In this document: piece after piece, positions 9,400-19,389 of the stretch
Layout: every line of letters begins with the position of its first letter
How positions within the stretch are numbered: the first letter of the stretch is position 1
Assembly: GCA_030323885.1 (NCBI GenBank)
Contig: CM059198.1
Location: 54,982,417 to 55,046,416, forward strand
DNA from: Branchipolynoe longqiensis
Lineage: Eukaryota; Annelida; Polychaeta; Phyllodocida; Polynoidae
Direction of reading: 5' to 3'
DNA length: 64,000 bases
Notes under the pieces: model-generated
What the model was told of the DNA's origin: nothing
The model's database searches: none
Seen by the model: only the letters and a program-made list of their open reading frames with translations
Program-made: the position numbers and the translations under genes

Positions 9400-10302
9400 A
9401 CAAACAAGTAAATGCAAATTACATTCGTGAGCAAAGGTCAACATTTTATTGTATACACATTTGTGGGGTGAAGGGGAGCGTGTATTGAAAAGGTGTACTC
9501 TTTGTAGACATGTGACAATGCCCCCTAAGGTGAGAACGCCTTGACATCATGACTCACCTTGTCGTCGTTCTAGGGGATACTCGAAAACATTTTATTGTGT
9601 ACAGATTTGTAGGGTGAATGGGAGGGGGCATTGAAAAGGTGTACTCTTGGTAGATGTGTCGTGTGACAATCCTCCCTAAGGTGAGAACGCTTTGACATCA
9701 TGGCTCACCTTGTCGTCGTTCTGGGGGATACTCGAAAACATTTTATTGTGTACAGATTTGTAGGGTGAATGGGAGGGGGCATTGAAAAGGTGTACTCTTG
9801 GTAGACGTGTCGTGTGACAATGCCCCCTAAGGTGAGAATGCTTTAACGTCATGACTCAACATGTTGGTGCCGTAGAAGGAATGCTCGCCAACATTTTATT
9901 GTATACACATTTGTATGGTGAAGGGGAGGGGGTATTGAAAAGGTGTACTCTTTGGTGTGACAATGCCCCCTAAGGTGAGAATGCTTTGACGTCATGACTC
10001 ACCATGTCGGTGTCGTAGAAGGAATGCTCGCCAACATTTTATTGTATACACATTTGTATGGTGAAGGGGAGGGGGTATTGAAAAGGTGTACTCTTTGTAG
10101 ACGTGTGACAATGCCCCTTAAGGTGAGAACGCTTTGATGTCACAACTCACCTTGTCGTCATAGAAGGAATGCTCGTCAACAGTTTATTCCATACACATCT
10201 GTAGGGTGAAGGGGAGAGGGGAGGGGCTATTGAAAAGGTGTGCTCTATGTAGATGTGTGACAATGCCCCCTAAGGCAAGAACGCAGGGACATCATGACTC
10301 AC
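9400..10302. repeat. ~150-bp tandem array carrying copies of a CAMSAP 5' splice junction
   Basis: Units begin near 9550, 9701, 9851, 9997 and 10145. Each holds (G)ACTCACCTTGTCGTC, about 20 bases matching the exon end (ATAGAAGGAATGCTC), AACATTTTATTGTATACAC, GGTGAAGGGGAGGGGG, TGAAAAGGTGTACTCTT and TGACAATGCCCCCTAAGGTG. On the minus strand each unit reads ...GACAAG|GTGAGT. The GT is intact in four of the five duplicates; the 9851 copy has TT. A sixth, partial unit lacking the junction lies near 9430. Confidence 0.9.
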
Positions 10303-10398
10303 CTTGTCGTCATCATAGAAGGAATGCTCCAGGTGGGTCGGTATGTTGTTCCCAAAAGCCTTCGTCAGCAGCCACCGGATGGAAGCGGCCAGCCGCGC
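10303..10398 (-). CDS. CAMSAP: CAMSAP/Patronin exon: N-terminal helix
   Basis: This 96-bp exon encodes 32 residues in phase 0 at both ends: ARLAA, then SIRWLLTKAFGNNIP, then HLEHSFYDDDK. CAMSAP and Patronin proteins start with an (A/Q)(K/R)xxAS(I/V)xWL(L/C)xKA(F/Y)xNxxP...L..PFY motif, which this matches. The acceptor is CTCATTGCGCAG|GCGCGG at 10400/10399. The donor is GACAAG|GTGAGT after 10303. In known family members only a short segment precedes this block, so one small exon with the start codon is missing. I searched the minus strand above 10.4 kb by eye for a PLxxYD-type end followed by a donor and found none that convinced me. The 3' end of this exon and its donor are tandemly copied five times downstream. 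Confidence 0.9.
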
Positions 10399-10449
10399 CT
10401 GCGCAATGAGAAAGGGGGCGTCAAGTTCAGTCAAGTTCCATTTATTAAG

Positions 10450-10474
10450 GGGGGGGGGGGGGGGGGGGGGGGGG
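10450..10474. repeat. poly-G run of about 24 bases
   Basis: It lies about 50 bp upstream, on the minus strand, of the acceptor of exon 10303-10398, where it appears as a C tract. Confidence 0.9.
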
Positions 10475-10577
10475 AAGAAGAAAATCATGGAGAGGAAGGG
10501 GATCCTAAAAGAACCATAAATAGACTTCTTTCTTCGCATCAATATTGTGTTATTCTAGTCTAATAATAATAACGATT

Positions 10578-10612
10578 TTGGTGGTGGTGGTGGTGTTGGT
10601 GGTGGTGGTGGT
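10578..10612. repeat. GGT trinucleotide run
   Basis: Short (GGT)n run, GGTGGTGGTGGTG with minor interruptions. Confidence 0.85.
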
Positions 10613-10879
10613 TGTACGCTAGACCCGTTAAACACCACTTTAGTATTTAACGACCTCAAGACAAAAGCCGTCGTCATGGCAAAAAAAAAGATGAGTCACT
10701 CGCAAAACTACCTCATTACCGCTGCTCATACTAGTCATTGTGTGAAGAGCTAAGAGACAACATTGCATGTGTCAGATGTGATCCCTTCGGATCAGATGTC
10801 ACGTAAGAGGTTGTAGTTAGAGGACCAAACCCGCAGTACCACAGCACCGTGTGTTGGTTCAGACGATCACGAGACCAGG

Positions 10880-11287
10880 TAGATAAAAGATTCACCCGGT
10901 ACTTGTAGTACACGGGTGAAGATCAACCTTATATAAATACGGGCGAAAATAGCGTTAGTATGGAACATCACCTAGAAACTGTGGCTCCAGTATCAAATGG
11001 CTACCCATGTAGGCACAGAGTTGGTGAAATGGGAGAGAATGCAAAAAGACAAGATGGCGGCCACAGAACACCGTCGATTTCACTTTTAAATTGCATTAAA
11101 CTAGATATTATATTATATTTTTCAACTCAAAGGTAGCTGGCTCTCAATAATACATATGTAAAGAATAAATGTTGCTTCTTAGATTGTGAAATTAGGCTCT
11201 CAATTCCTTGACCCGCATTTTCAACAGCTTTTACATAGGGTTGGTTTGCACCCCTACTGCAGCAGTACGGGGTGAATCTTGTATCTA
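10880..11287. mobile_element. Mutator-like short element, 408 bp, with 9-bp target duplication
   Basis: The ends are TAGATAAAAGATTCACCC and the inverted match GGGTGAATCTTGTATCTA. It is flanked by perfect 9-bp direct repeats GAGACCAGG at 10871-10879 and 11288-11296. Just inside each end is a stem-loop (CACCCGGTACTTGTAGTAC.. left; GTACGGGGTG right). It has no ORF. A 9-bp duplication is typical of the Mutator superfamily, but no transposase is here to prove it. The 59.57 kb copy is the same length in the opposite orientation. Confidence 0.9.
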
Positions 11288-11336
11288 GAGACCAGGCTGC
11301 AGGATAGGCGTAGGCACCCTCCCCTGAAGGGGACTT

Positions 11337-11657
11337 GTTTGTTTGCGTTTGTTTGATATCCTGGCAACAGCTACGGCCATATTAGGCTGGGTACCAGCTT
11401 GTGACAGTGCGCGCAGACAGCGACTTTATAGTGCTGCCCCACAGAGAGACCGAGCCACCGACACCATAATCCGATATCCCACTCACTGACTCAGTTGCAT
11501 TATCCTGACACTGAGGAAACTATTCCTTGCCTTATCCTGGTACTGTCATATGTCAGGCTAGGTAGCGACATGTATCACTTTTTTGAGTCAGTCAGGGTTC
11601 GAACCTACGACCTCCCACACAGAACCCCAGTCAGTGTTGCTACAGATCCTGTCCGGT
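11337..11657 (-). mobile_element. SINE S, diverged, near full length
   Basis: Tail TTTGTTTGCGTTTG, body CTGGCAACAGCTACGGCCATAT, GACTTTATAGTGCTGCCCC and head ending CAGATCCTGTCCGGT. The B-box side reads GGGTTCGAACCTACGACC on the plus strand. Confidence 0.88.
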
Positions 11658-11659
11658 AG

Positions 11660-12208
11660 GACCTAAAGAAATGTGTATATTGAAGACGAATGGAATTATT
11701 GTACAAAATGTATGTATCATTCATTATCCGATACATAATAACATTATTGTGGTTTACTCATTTTGTAAACTGAAAATATGGCTACTACGGCAACATGGTT
11801 GGTCACTGTAAGTGTAACATCGTGTGTGTTGTCACAAACATTGTGTGTCGTAATCCACACACACACACACAATTAGCTGACACACAACATCGGAGCAGTT
11901 GGTATCTCTGCTCACACGGTGTTACAGTGTTACAGTGACCAGCCATATTGCTATAGCAGCCAAAATATAAAACACATGCGCACGCACACACACTCTGCCA
12001 CTGTATAGATAGACAGTGTTCGCTAACTGGTTGCCGCATCAGAACCCCATTCACCAGCTCTATATCGATAATTCTAAGCACTTTACACCCATAACAAAAC
12101 CTCTACCCAGTTAGCTTATAGCATAGAGTAGTTGTATCCATAAGAGAACACACTGCCCATGTAGCTAACTTGCCTCAGTCACCAAACAGGGTAATCTCAG
12201 GAGACACA
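11660..12208. other. no gene; short CA repeats
   Basis: Unclassified sequence with an (AC)n run near 11855-11872 and CACACA/CGCACACAC runs near 11974-11992. No convincing ORF or repeat family. Confidence 0.4.
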
Positions 12209-12209
12209 C

Positions 12210-12256
12210 GGGGGGGGGGGGGGGGGGGGGGGGGGGGGAGGGGGAGGGGGAGGGGA
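12210..12256. repeat. poly-G run of about 28 bases followed by GGGGGA units
   Basis: The longest uninterrupted G tract in the window, running into GAGGGGGAGGGGGAGGGG. It lies directly before the SINE at 12272. Confidence 0.92.
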
Positions 12257-12271
12257 TCACATTGTCATCAT

Positions 12272-12597
12272 GCGCGGTGGCCGAGTCGGTAGAGTGCGCG
12301 CTTCGCATGTGGGAGATCGGGAGTTTGGTTCCCGGTCGAGTCAAATCAATGACTTATAAAAATTGATACTTGTCGCTTCCTAGCATGGTGCTCAGCATTA
12401 ATAGGATAGGACAAGGACTGGTTAGCTCAGTGTCAGGATAATATTACTGAGTCGGATATCGGGTCATGGTGCCGACGGCCTAACTTCCCAGTGGGGCAGC
12501 AACGGCAAGTTGCCATGAGTGTGCACTGTCACAAGTCAGTACCCACCCTGATATGACCGCATGTTACCAGGACATAAAACTCCAACAATCAACCAAC
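12272..12597 (+). mobile_element. SINE S, near full length, plus orientation
   Basis: It begins with the tRNA-like head GCGCGGTGGCCGAGTCGGTA (A-box-like) and continues through GTCGAGTCAAATCAATGAC, the body and the tail ACTCCAACAATCAACCAAC. It is a good reference copy for reading the family in its own direction. Confidence 0.93.
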
Positions 12598-12785
12598 CTG
12601 TTAATATTGGTGAACATTGCTGATGGCGCCTGTTTCCGCCGGGCCAGGTCGCTTTGACCCCTGGGATGGGGATGTGGATGTGGATGTGGATGGGGGCGGG
12701 GGATGGGGGCGTGGTGCGCTTCCAGCCCTTTACTGGGGCGCCCTCCGCGGGCATGAATGTAAACACGACAGGCACCGTCATCAGG
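12598..12785. other. GC-rich unclassified segment
   Basis: GC-rich sequence with a GGATGTGGATGTGGATGT run and a GGGCGGGGGATGGGGGCG stretch. ORFs on both strands are open, but I recognise no protein and codon-like structure is unconvincing. Confidence 0.35.
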
Positions 12786-13088
12786 CGCCCAGCCTCGTAG
12801 TGCCCATGCCTTCAGTACACCACAGGTCGTGGTCCAGCATGGAGCCTGGGTCCCACACCAGCAGGGTATGCCAAGTTCAACTGGTCCCTCAGGAAGGCCT
12901 GAAGCTGCGGCCCAGCACTCCGAATACGCATGCAGACGCCCAGCCTCGTAGTGCCCATGCCTTCAGTACACCACAGGTCGTGGTCCAGCATGGAGCCTGG
13001 GTCCCACACCAGCAGGGTATGCCAAGTTCAACTGGTCCCTCAGGAAGGCCTGAAGCTCCGGCCCAGCACTCCGAATACGCACGCATAC
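12786..13088. repeat. 151-bp direct duplication, two near-identical GC-rich copies
   Basis: CGCCCAGCCTCGTAGTGCCC starts at 12786 and again at 12937. The two units differ at very few sites, so the duplication is recent. Open frames run through both units on both strands, but only because the unit itself is stop-poor. Confidence 0.9.
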
Positions 13089-13164
13089 ACAAAGTGGTAT
13101 TTTAAATAATGCAAAATATCTTCCAGGACAATTTCACTGCAGTATACACCAGAAAGACTAATGC

Positions 13165-13598
13165 TGGTTGGTTGTTGGAGTTTTATGTCCTATCAACACC
13201 TAAGGTCATATCAGGACGGGTACAGTCTTGTGACAGTGTGCACTCATGCTGACTTTATAATCCTGCTCCACTGGAAGACCAGGCTGCCAGCACCATGACC
13301 TGATATCCCACTTACTCACATTATCCTGACACTGAGTTAACCAGTCCTTGTCCTGTCCTATTAATGCTGAGCACCATGCTAGGAAGCGACAAGTATCAAT
13401 TTTTGGATTTGACTTGACCAGGAACCAGACTCCCGATTTCCCGCACGCACTGAGCTAACCAGTCCCTATTAATGCTGAGCGCCAGGCGAGGAAGCGACAA
13501 GTTTAAATTTTATGACATTCGTTTGACTCGACCGGGATCCAAACTCCCGAAATCCCACATGCAAGGCATGCGCTCTACAGATCCGGCCACCGCGTCCG
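13165..13598 (-). mobile_element. SINE S with internal tandem duplication
   Basis: Full element with tail TGGTTGGTTGTTGGAG. The segment CACTGAGCTAACCAGTCC...GCGACAAG...CTCCCGAT occurs twice (about 13330-13440 and 13448-13555), lengthening the element by about 110 bp. Confidence 0.88.
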
Positions 13599-13599
13599 T

Positions 13600-14045
13600 T
13601 ACTTGTAGTTATGTTGCAGAAACAGTTCTCAATAACTTGGTGGGTATTTAGTGGCTTTCAGTAGTAGCGTTATTGTAGTGGGTATTTGTGTGCAATTGAT
13701 CAGTAGTGTCGGCATGCTAATTACTGGGGTGTGGGATTGCTAGCATTTCTTCAATACAGCATTATATATATAATGGCTGCACCAGTTGGATATGTATGAT
13801 CAATGTAAGTGTTTTGGTTTCGATAACCTAATGCTTTCATCAGACTATGCAGCTTTAAATTAGCACATTAGTGGAACACTTGCAGTAGCATAATAAACGA
13901 TTACAGCCAATAAGTCCGTGAGTATACTGGATATTAATACCAGTCTGGCTGAAAGAGGATTACTAGCTACCTCCTATATTACATGTGCGTACATGTAAGT
14001 TACTTACTACATATATGTATACTTGTGATGTTCTCTGTGGCAGAT
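13600..14045. other. unclassified AT-rich stretch
   Basis: It contains fragments reminiscent of family A (TGATCAATGTAAGTGTTTTGGTTTCGATAAC, CTTTCATCAGACTATGCAGCTTTAAAT near 13840-13860), so at least 13740-13862 is probably a decayed family A right end. Otherwise nothing is recognised. Confidence 0.5.
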
Positions 14046-14049
14046 TGCT

Positions 14050-14316
14050 TTGAGTGTGACTTTTTTCTAGGTCGGACTAATCTGAAGATCAGTGGTTTGA
14101 TTCCCCATAACATCACCTTTGCCAATTTGGATTTCCACCGCTGTGTATAAATTACAGCGTCATCAAAGGCCAGTTGCTCTAATACCATGTCTACATGGTT
14201 AAAGATTCCTGGGGTTGGTAAAAGTGTAGGCTCAAGTTTTACATCGGCCAAGTGTCTAATGGTGAAAACAAGACTAATCAACTTATCCATGATAGGCAGT
14301 ATAAATCTTTAAGAAC
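14050..14316 (+). mobile_element. second SINE family (C), tRNA-like head plus ~190-bp body
   Basis: A tRNA-like region (TAGGTCGGACTAATCTGAAG, then GTGGTTTGATTCCCC as B-box) precedes a body from TTTCCACCGCTGTGTATAAA to ATAGGCAGTATAAATCTTTAA. The body recurs inside a SINE S at 62331-62512. Confidence 0.7.
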
Positions 14317-14655
14317 AAGTTTATGTAATTAAATTAAGCTTAAAATATACTTGTTGATATTCTTCTCTGCAATGTCGCATGTCACTGTTGAATGTACACA
14401 TAAAACAGACTAAATCTGCCCGCCCTCCCCTTTCAACATGACACAGATTCCATGCACACTATAACCATGTCTTCACATATTCCCCTACTGTACGAGTGCT
14501 GATTCTGAAATAGCGCTATCTTATACTACATGCAGACATGCATGCATGTGTAAATCAACCTTCACACGCTAGGACTAAGCAGACCAGACAAGAGACTAGA
14601 CCAGACCAGCCCAGGTCAAACCAGCCCAGGTCCAGACCAGCCCAGCCCAGATCAT

Positions 14656-14801
14656 AACGATCGAGGTAATATATTTATCTCAGAAAATGACAGAACCTCA
14701 AAACCATCGGACTATGCAACTTTAATAAGTGCATCAGTATCTAAGTTAGATATGCAGGATCAAATGTAGATAATTGTTTTGGTTTTGACAATTTGATGCT
14801 T
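14656..14801. mobile_element. family A fragments split by a SINE
   Basis: It contains ATATTTATCTCAGAAAATGACAG, the terminal repeat CCATCGGACTATGCAACTTTAA, then GTGCATCAGTATCTAAGTTAG and AATTTGATGCTT. The remainder continues after the SINE at 15311-15346, ending TTATCGGACTATGCAACTTTAA. Confidence 0.8.
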
Positions 14802-15310
14802 TGTTTGTTTGTTGTTGTTTTACGTCCTAGCAACATCTAAAGTCATATCAGGACGGGTACCGACTTGTGACAGTGCACTCATGGCGACTGTATAGTGCTG
14901 CCCCACTGGAAGACCAGGCCGCGTATCCATGTACAGAATACATAGAAAATCATACAGCCAGATCTTGAAACTGCATTACTAAGTGCCCTTTCTCCATGAG
15001 TTATTGCTTATATTCTAACATGCTTATATTCTGAAATTCCTATTCCTATTAAATTAAACTCCTATGGGTTGGTTGTACGTGCCCCACTGGGAGACCAGGC
15101 TGCCAGCACCATGACCTGATATCTCACTCAGTCACATTATCCTGACACTGAGCCAACCAGTCCTTGTCCTAGCCAAATAATGCCGAGCGCCAGGCTAGGA
15201 AGCGACAAGTATCAATTTTTAAGTAATTGGTTTGACTCGACCAGGGTTCGAACCCATGACCCAACACGGGACGGACGCTCTAACTCATTCGGCCATCCCG
15301 TCTGGTCCAA
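14802..15310 (-). mobile_element. SINE S with 144-bp internal foreign segment, 12-bp target duplication
   Basis: Direct repeats AATTTGATGCTT at 14790-14801 and 15311-15322 flank the whole unit. The tail half (14802-14921) and head half (15066-15306) of SINE S are separated by 14922-15065, which matches 3577-3720. The head is the second subtype, ending CGGCCATCCCGTCTGGTCC. Confidence 0.85.
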
Positions 15311-15599
15311 AATTTGATGCTTTTATCGGACTATGCAACTTTAAATGCTATCACCACCACCACGGAGTCGAACTTGATCCAGCTCCTTGTGCAGTGTGCA
15401 ACAGTCATCTCCATCACACTCAGTGCTCTTCACATGCGCAAACACCCTCTGCGCCTTCTCACACATGGGTTCTCTACCTTTTAAGTAGTTCATTGTATTT
15501 GTATTCCCATTATTTTGTGCTTATTTCATTTTATTTTTAAAGGCTTCCTGGCAAGTGAAGAGGACTTACTCGTGCATTGACCTCTGATCGTGTGTCTAC

Positions 15600-15672
15600 T
15601 ACAAAGCCTCCCACTGCCACCCCCCACACACACACACTTCACCCCCCACATACACCACCCACCACCCACCCC
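15600..15672. repeat. CA / CCAC simple repeat
   Basis: Low-complexity CCACACACACACACAC and CCACCCACC sequence. Confidence 0.85.
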
Positions 15673-15727
15673 GCAAGTGCACTACAAATATGAGTAATGA
15701 CTAATGTAGCTATTCTTTGGAAGAAAC

Positions 15728-16062
15728 CAGACGGGAAGGCGGAATGGGTAAAAGCACTGGCTGCCTTCCCATTTGGAAAGTCGTGGGTTTGAACCCCAAC
15801 TGAGTAAAAACTAACGACTTACAAAATGTCATACTTGTCACTACCTAGCCTGGCGCTTTGCATGAATAGGATAGGGCAAGGATTGATTTGGCCCTGCGTC
15901 AGTATAATGTGACTGAGCGGGATATCAGGTCAGGATATCAGGCCAGTGGTACGGTACCAGTGGAACAGCACTATAAAGACAGAAGTGCATATGGTTCAAG
16001 TTGGTACCCATCCTGACCTGGCTTAGATGTGTCTAGGATGTCAAAACCCGAGCAAACAAACA
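15728..16062 (+). mobile_element. SINE S, plus orientation, second head subtype
   Basis: Head CAGACGGGAAGGCGGAATGG with B-box GTGGGTTTGAACCCC, body ending TTAGATGTGTCTAGGATGTC and tail AGCAAACAAACA. Confidence 0.88.
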
Positions 16063-16224
16063 TCCACACCCAGAGAGGTGGTCGAGTTCACAGTTGCCCG
16101 GTGCGTGCCGTCACTGCCAGCTCAGGACGCCGGATTGACAGTCTGTGTGTAACTACACCGACTCACACCCTACTCCTTCCTCATTCTGCAGGCTGCTCCA
16201 GTTAAGTACTGCAGTCTGCCAAGT

Positions 16225-17030
16225 AGCACTGCACCTCAATGGGAACCTCATGTCTCACTCCCTGACAACCTCATGTCTCACTCCCTGACAACCTCACATC
16301 TCACTCCCTGACCTCACATCTCACGCCCTGACAACCTCATGTCTCACTCCCTGACAACCTCACATCTCACTCCTTGAAAAGCATGATAGTTCAAGGTCTA
16401 ACTCCCTGACAACCTCATGTCTCACACCTTGATAGTTCAATGTCTCACCCCCTGACAACCTCATGTCTCACAACTTGATAGTTCAACGTCTCACTCCCTA
16501 ACAACCTCACGTCTCACCCCATGATAGTTCAATGTCTCACTCCCTAACAACCTCACGTCTCACTCCCTAACAACCTCATGTCTCACCCCTCGGTAGTTCA
16601 AAGTCTCACTCCCTAACAACCTCACGTCTCACCACTTGATAGTTCAAGGTCTCACTCCCTGACAACCTCATGTCGCACCAATTGATAGTTCAAGGTCTCA
16701 CTCCCTGACAACTTGATGTCTCACTCCCTAACAACCTCATGCCTCACCCCTTGATAGTTCAAGGTTTCACTCCCTGACAACCTCATGTCTCACTCCCTAA
16801 CAACCTCATGTCTCACTCCCTAACAACCTCATGTCTCACAACTTGATAGTTCAAGGTCTCACTCCCTGACAACCTCGTCTCACAACTTGATAGTTCAAGG
16901 TCTCACTGCCTGACAACCTCATGTCTCACCCCTTGATAGTTCAATGCCTCACTCCCTACAAGGTCATGTCTCACTCCCTGACAACCTCGCGTCTCACTCC
17001 CTGTCAGTGTGACACCTCAATGATAGTGAC
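16225..17030. repeat. tandem array of CTCATGTCTCACTCCCTGACAAC units
   Basis: About 35 units of ~22-23 bp come in two interleaved types: (C)CTCATGTCTCACTCCCTGAC and TTGATAGTTCAAGGTCTCAC. They alternate irregularly, so there is a higher-order pattern but no fixed long period. Confidence 0.92.
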
Positions 17031-17844
17031 AGCCTATCGTCGCATTTCCTGATGCCTGACTCCCTGAAAGGCCATATAATCCAATGGTTAACATGTGAAA
17101 ATATATGACATGTGCCCTAACAATAGCTTTCATGCCCAGACTATACTTCAGTCCTTGACATTACAGCACATTAAACAATACCAATGTCTCACTCCCTGAC
17201 ATTTCATATTCTTCCCTTACAACATATGATGTCTGACTGCATAACACAAAGATACCATTACTGGGAAATACTACATTATCACTACCAGGCATAATCAAAC
17301 CTCACTATCTCACGTTATCACGAACAGATTATTGTAATCCCCTCAATAGTTGAAAATACTAACTGAACTTTGGGACTATCATCGTTAGTTGTTAGCTTAT
17401 TCCCATCGCTGTTTGTTCTTAACAGGGGCCTAATTTGAGTTGACCCATGGTGTCCTAAGGTTGTGTGTGATTAATAAACTACGCACAACTATGTACGGAG
17501 CACAGAGCGCTTAAAGCCGCACAGTTCGATGGTTTCGAGATTCTACCTATTATTTGTATATGTGTATTATATTTAAATTATAATAATATAAATAACGGAG
17601 CTCACATATAGGTTTTATTATATTTATTATTGTTCGTACATATTATTCATGTATTAGGAGTCGCGCACCAACCGCATTCAGTGCGCGCGAATGGGGCGCC
17701 ACCTGTATTGCACCATATTTGATTCACTTCTCACTGAATTTCAATTTTTGTAGGTGGGCATATTTATCAGTCCTGCCAGAGACTAATAAAACTAGTACTC
17801 AGCCCAACTCGTGTATGGTTACCTTTCTGTCGTAGTGACCTTTA
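17031..17844. other. unclassified intergenic or intronic sequence
   Basis: Decayed edge of the array until about 17220, then AT-rich sequence. GCGCTTAAAGCCGCACAGTTCGATGG near 17507-17532 resembles a family A left end. No gene seen. Confidence 0.45.
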
Positions 17845-18467
17845 TACATGAATATTAAATAGTTCATTATAATCTATTTTCATTTGGTTTGAAGTAAATT
17901 TCATTCGAAAAGGTTTGGAGATAATTTAAATGAAAATACGCTAAATTAATTTTGGTGTGCATGTTTGAATGCTAGATTTCATATGCTTCAACAGTGGCAG
18001 GTTCTGGTTCTATTAAGTTGACCTACCATTCCTTTTATGCAGCAATAAATGTTTAATGAGTGTACCCATATATGTAAGTTGCACATGGAGGATTAAATCT
18101 AGGTAGGCGCTTAAAGTGCCTGTCACACTATGGCGGATTGAGCAATGGACAGAACAGGACAAAGAATATTCTAGGTGTTATTCGGACTCGAAATGTATCG
18201 ATTATGTAATGGACGTGGATATGTAACGGACGGTAACAGATAATAACCGCATAGGTCAGTCCGGCGCAATCCGTTACAAGTTTTGCACATGCTCAAAACT
18301 TTAACGGATCAGGCCGGATATCAACGGATATGCAACAAACACAAACCAGACTTTGCCAGATATCAACGGACTTTGTTCCGTTTCTTTCCGTTTCCCCAAT
18401 CTGGTGATGTGTGACAAAGCCTTTAGTTCTAAAAATTGTATGTTTTCATCAGACTGTGCAGCTTTAA
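17845..18467. mobile_element. family A element interrupted by a CGGAC foldback
   Basis: Family A interior from ATAATCTATTTTCATTTGG to GGATTAAATCTAGG, then the 18115-18421 foldback, then GTATGTTTTCATCAGACTGTGCAGCTTTAA. The order shows that family A was here first. Confidence 0.85.
18115..18421. mobile_element. foldback element, AGTCACAC family (copy 2, 307 bp)
   Basis: The left edge is TTAA then AGTGCCTGTCACACTATGG. The right edge is GTGTGACAAAGCC then TTTA. The interior repeats CGGAT, GGACGG and ACGGATATG words, and CCGTTTCCCCA near the right end is shared with copy 1. Confidence 0.82.
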
Positions 18468-18705
18468 GGCAGAGTTAACTGTTAGTAGTGATGTGGCCCT
18501 TTTAAGTAATCCAGATGTCCAAATGGTTACTCATCACCACTTACTCATGAGCCACGTCAACTAAGCACTATACCCCAAGACAACTAAGCAGCTCATGTCC
18601 ATCAGACATTTACCAACCATAAATAAAATTACTGTGAATCTCGGCGGTCTGAAGTCTGGAAAACTAGAGATCTAGAAATCAGAAAAAAGAAAAAGTGAAA
18701 TTCTT

Positions 18706-19032
18706 TAAGTTGCATAGCCCAATAAAAGCATAAAGTTTTCTCAACCAACACACTCAGATAGATTTGATCGTAGATATCCAACCTAGATACTGGTGCAGTT
18801 TAAAAAACATGTATTCTTACATAGGACTACCAATTCAATAGAACATGTCACTGATGAAACCTATGATATTTCGATACCCATGCCAAATTTAATTTGATAT
18901 CATTTCACTTCAAATATCTTCAATGTCAACCTTTTAAAGTAAAAGTTAATTAAAAATTATAATGATCAAACTCATATGTTCATCCTTTTTTAAGAAGAAA
19001 AAGCCAGAAACTTAAAATTATGCAACTTTGCA
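18706..19032. mobile_element. family A element, diverged
   Basis: Left TTAAGTTGCATAGCCCAATA and right TTATGCAACTTT, with the usual interior blocks (AGATTTGATC, GATACTGGTGCA, ACTTCAAATATCTTCAATG). Confidence 0.8.
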
Positions 19033-19385
19033 ATGCAACTTTGACAAGAATTCACAAAACTTCGCGAATCCCACAGTGTATGCCCACCAACACAATATCG
19101 ATAATCACCACTCTCCAAGGTGTCTGGCAGGCACCAATCCCATCCAAATCCATATATGATACCATAATGCACTTGAGAACACCCTTATCTGTATGCTCTG
19201 AATGACGTCTGCTGTGTTTACACCATTCCTTAAAATAAGAAAAACCTGAATGTTCTTTCAACTTCTATGGCTTCATTTAAAAAACATACAACCCAAAAGC
19301 CCATAAACATTCAATTACTACGAGCGGAGACGGGAGCACTCCCCAGTAAGTGCAATCATTAATTTAACAAAATATTACATTTGTT
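19033..19385. other. unclassified sequence
   Basis: Between two family A copies. No recognised repeat or coding signal. Confidence 0.4.
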
Positions 19386-19389
19386 GATT

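Noticed and set aside
12272..12345. tRNA gene in the SINE heads (A- and B-box, CCGAGTCGGTAG)
   Set aside because: Dozens of copies share the same fixed SINE body downstream, acceptor stems do not pair, and arms are decayed; these are tRNA-derived SINE promoters.
12617..13105. 162-codon plus-strand frame
   Set aside because: It spans a (GGATGT)n run and the 151-bp duplication. Frames on the opposite strand are equally open, so this reflects composition.
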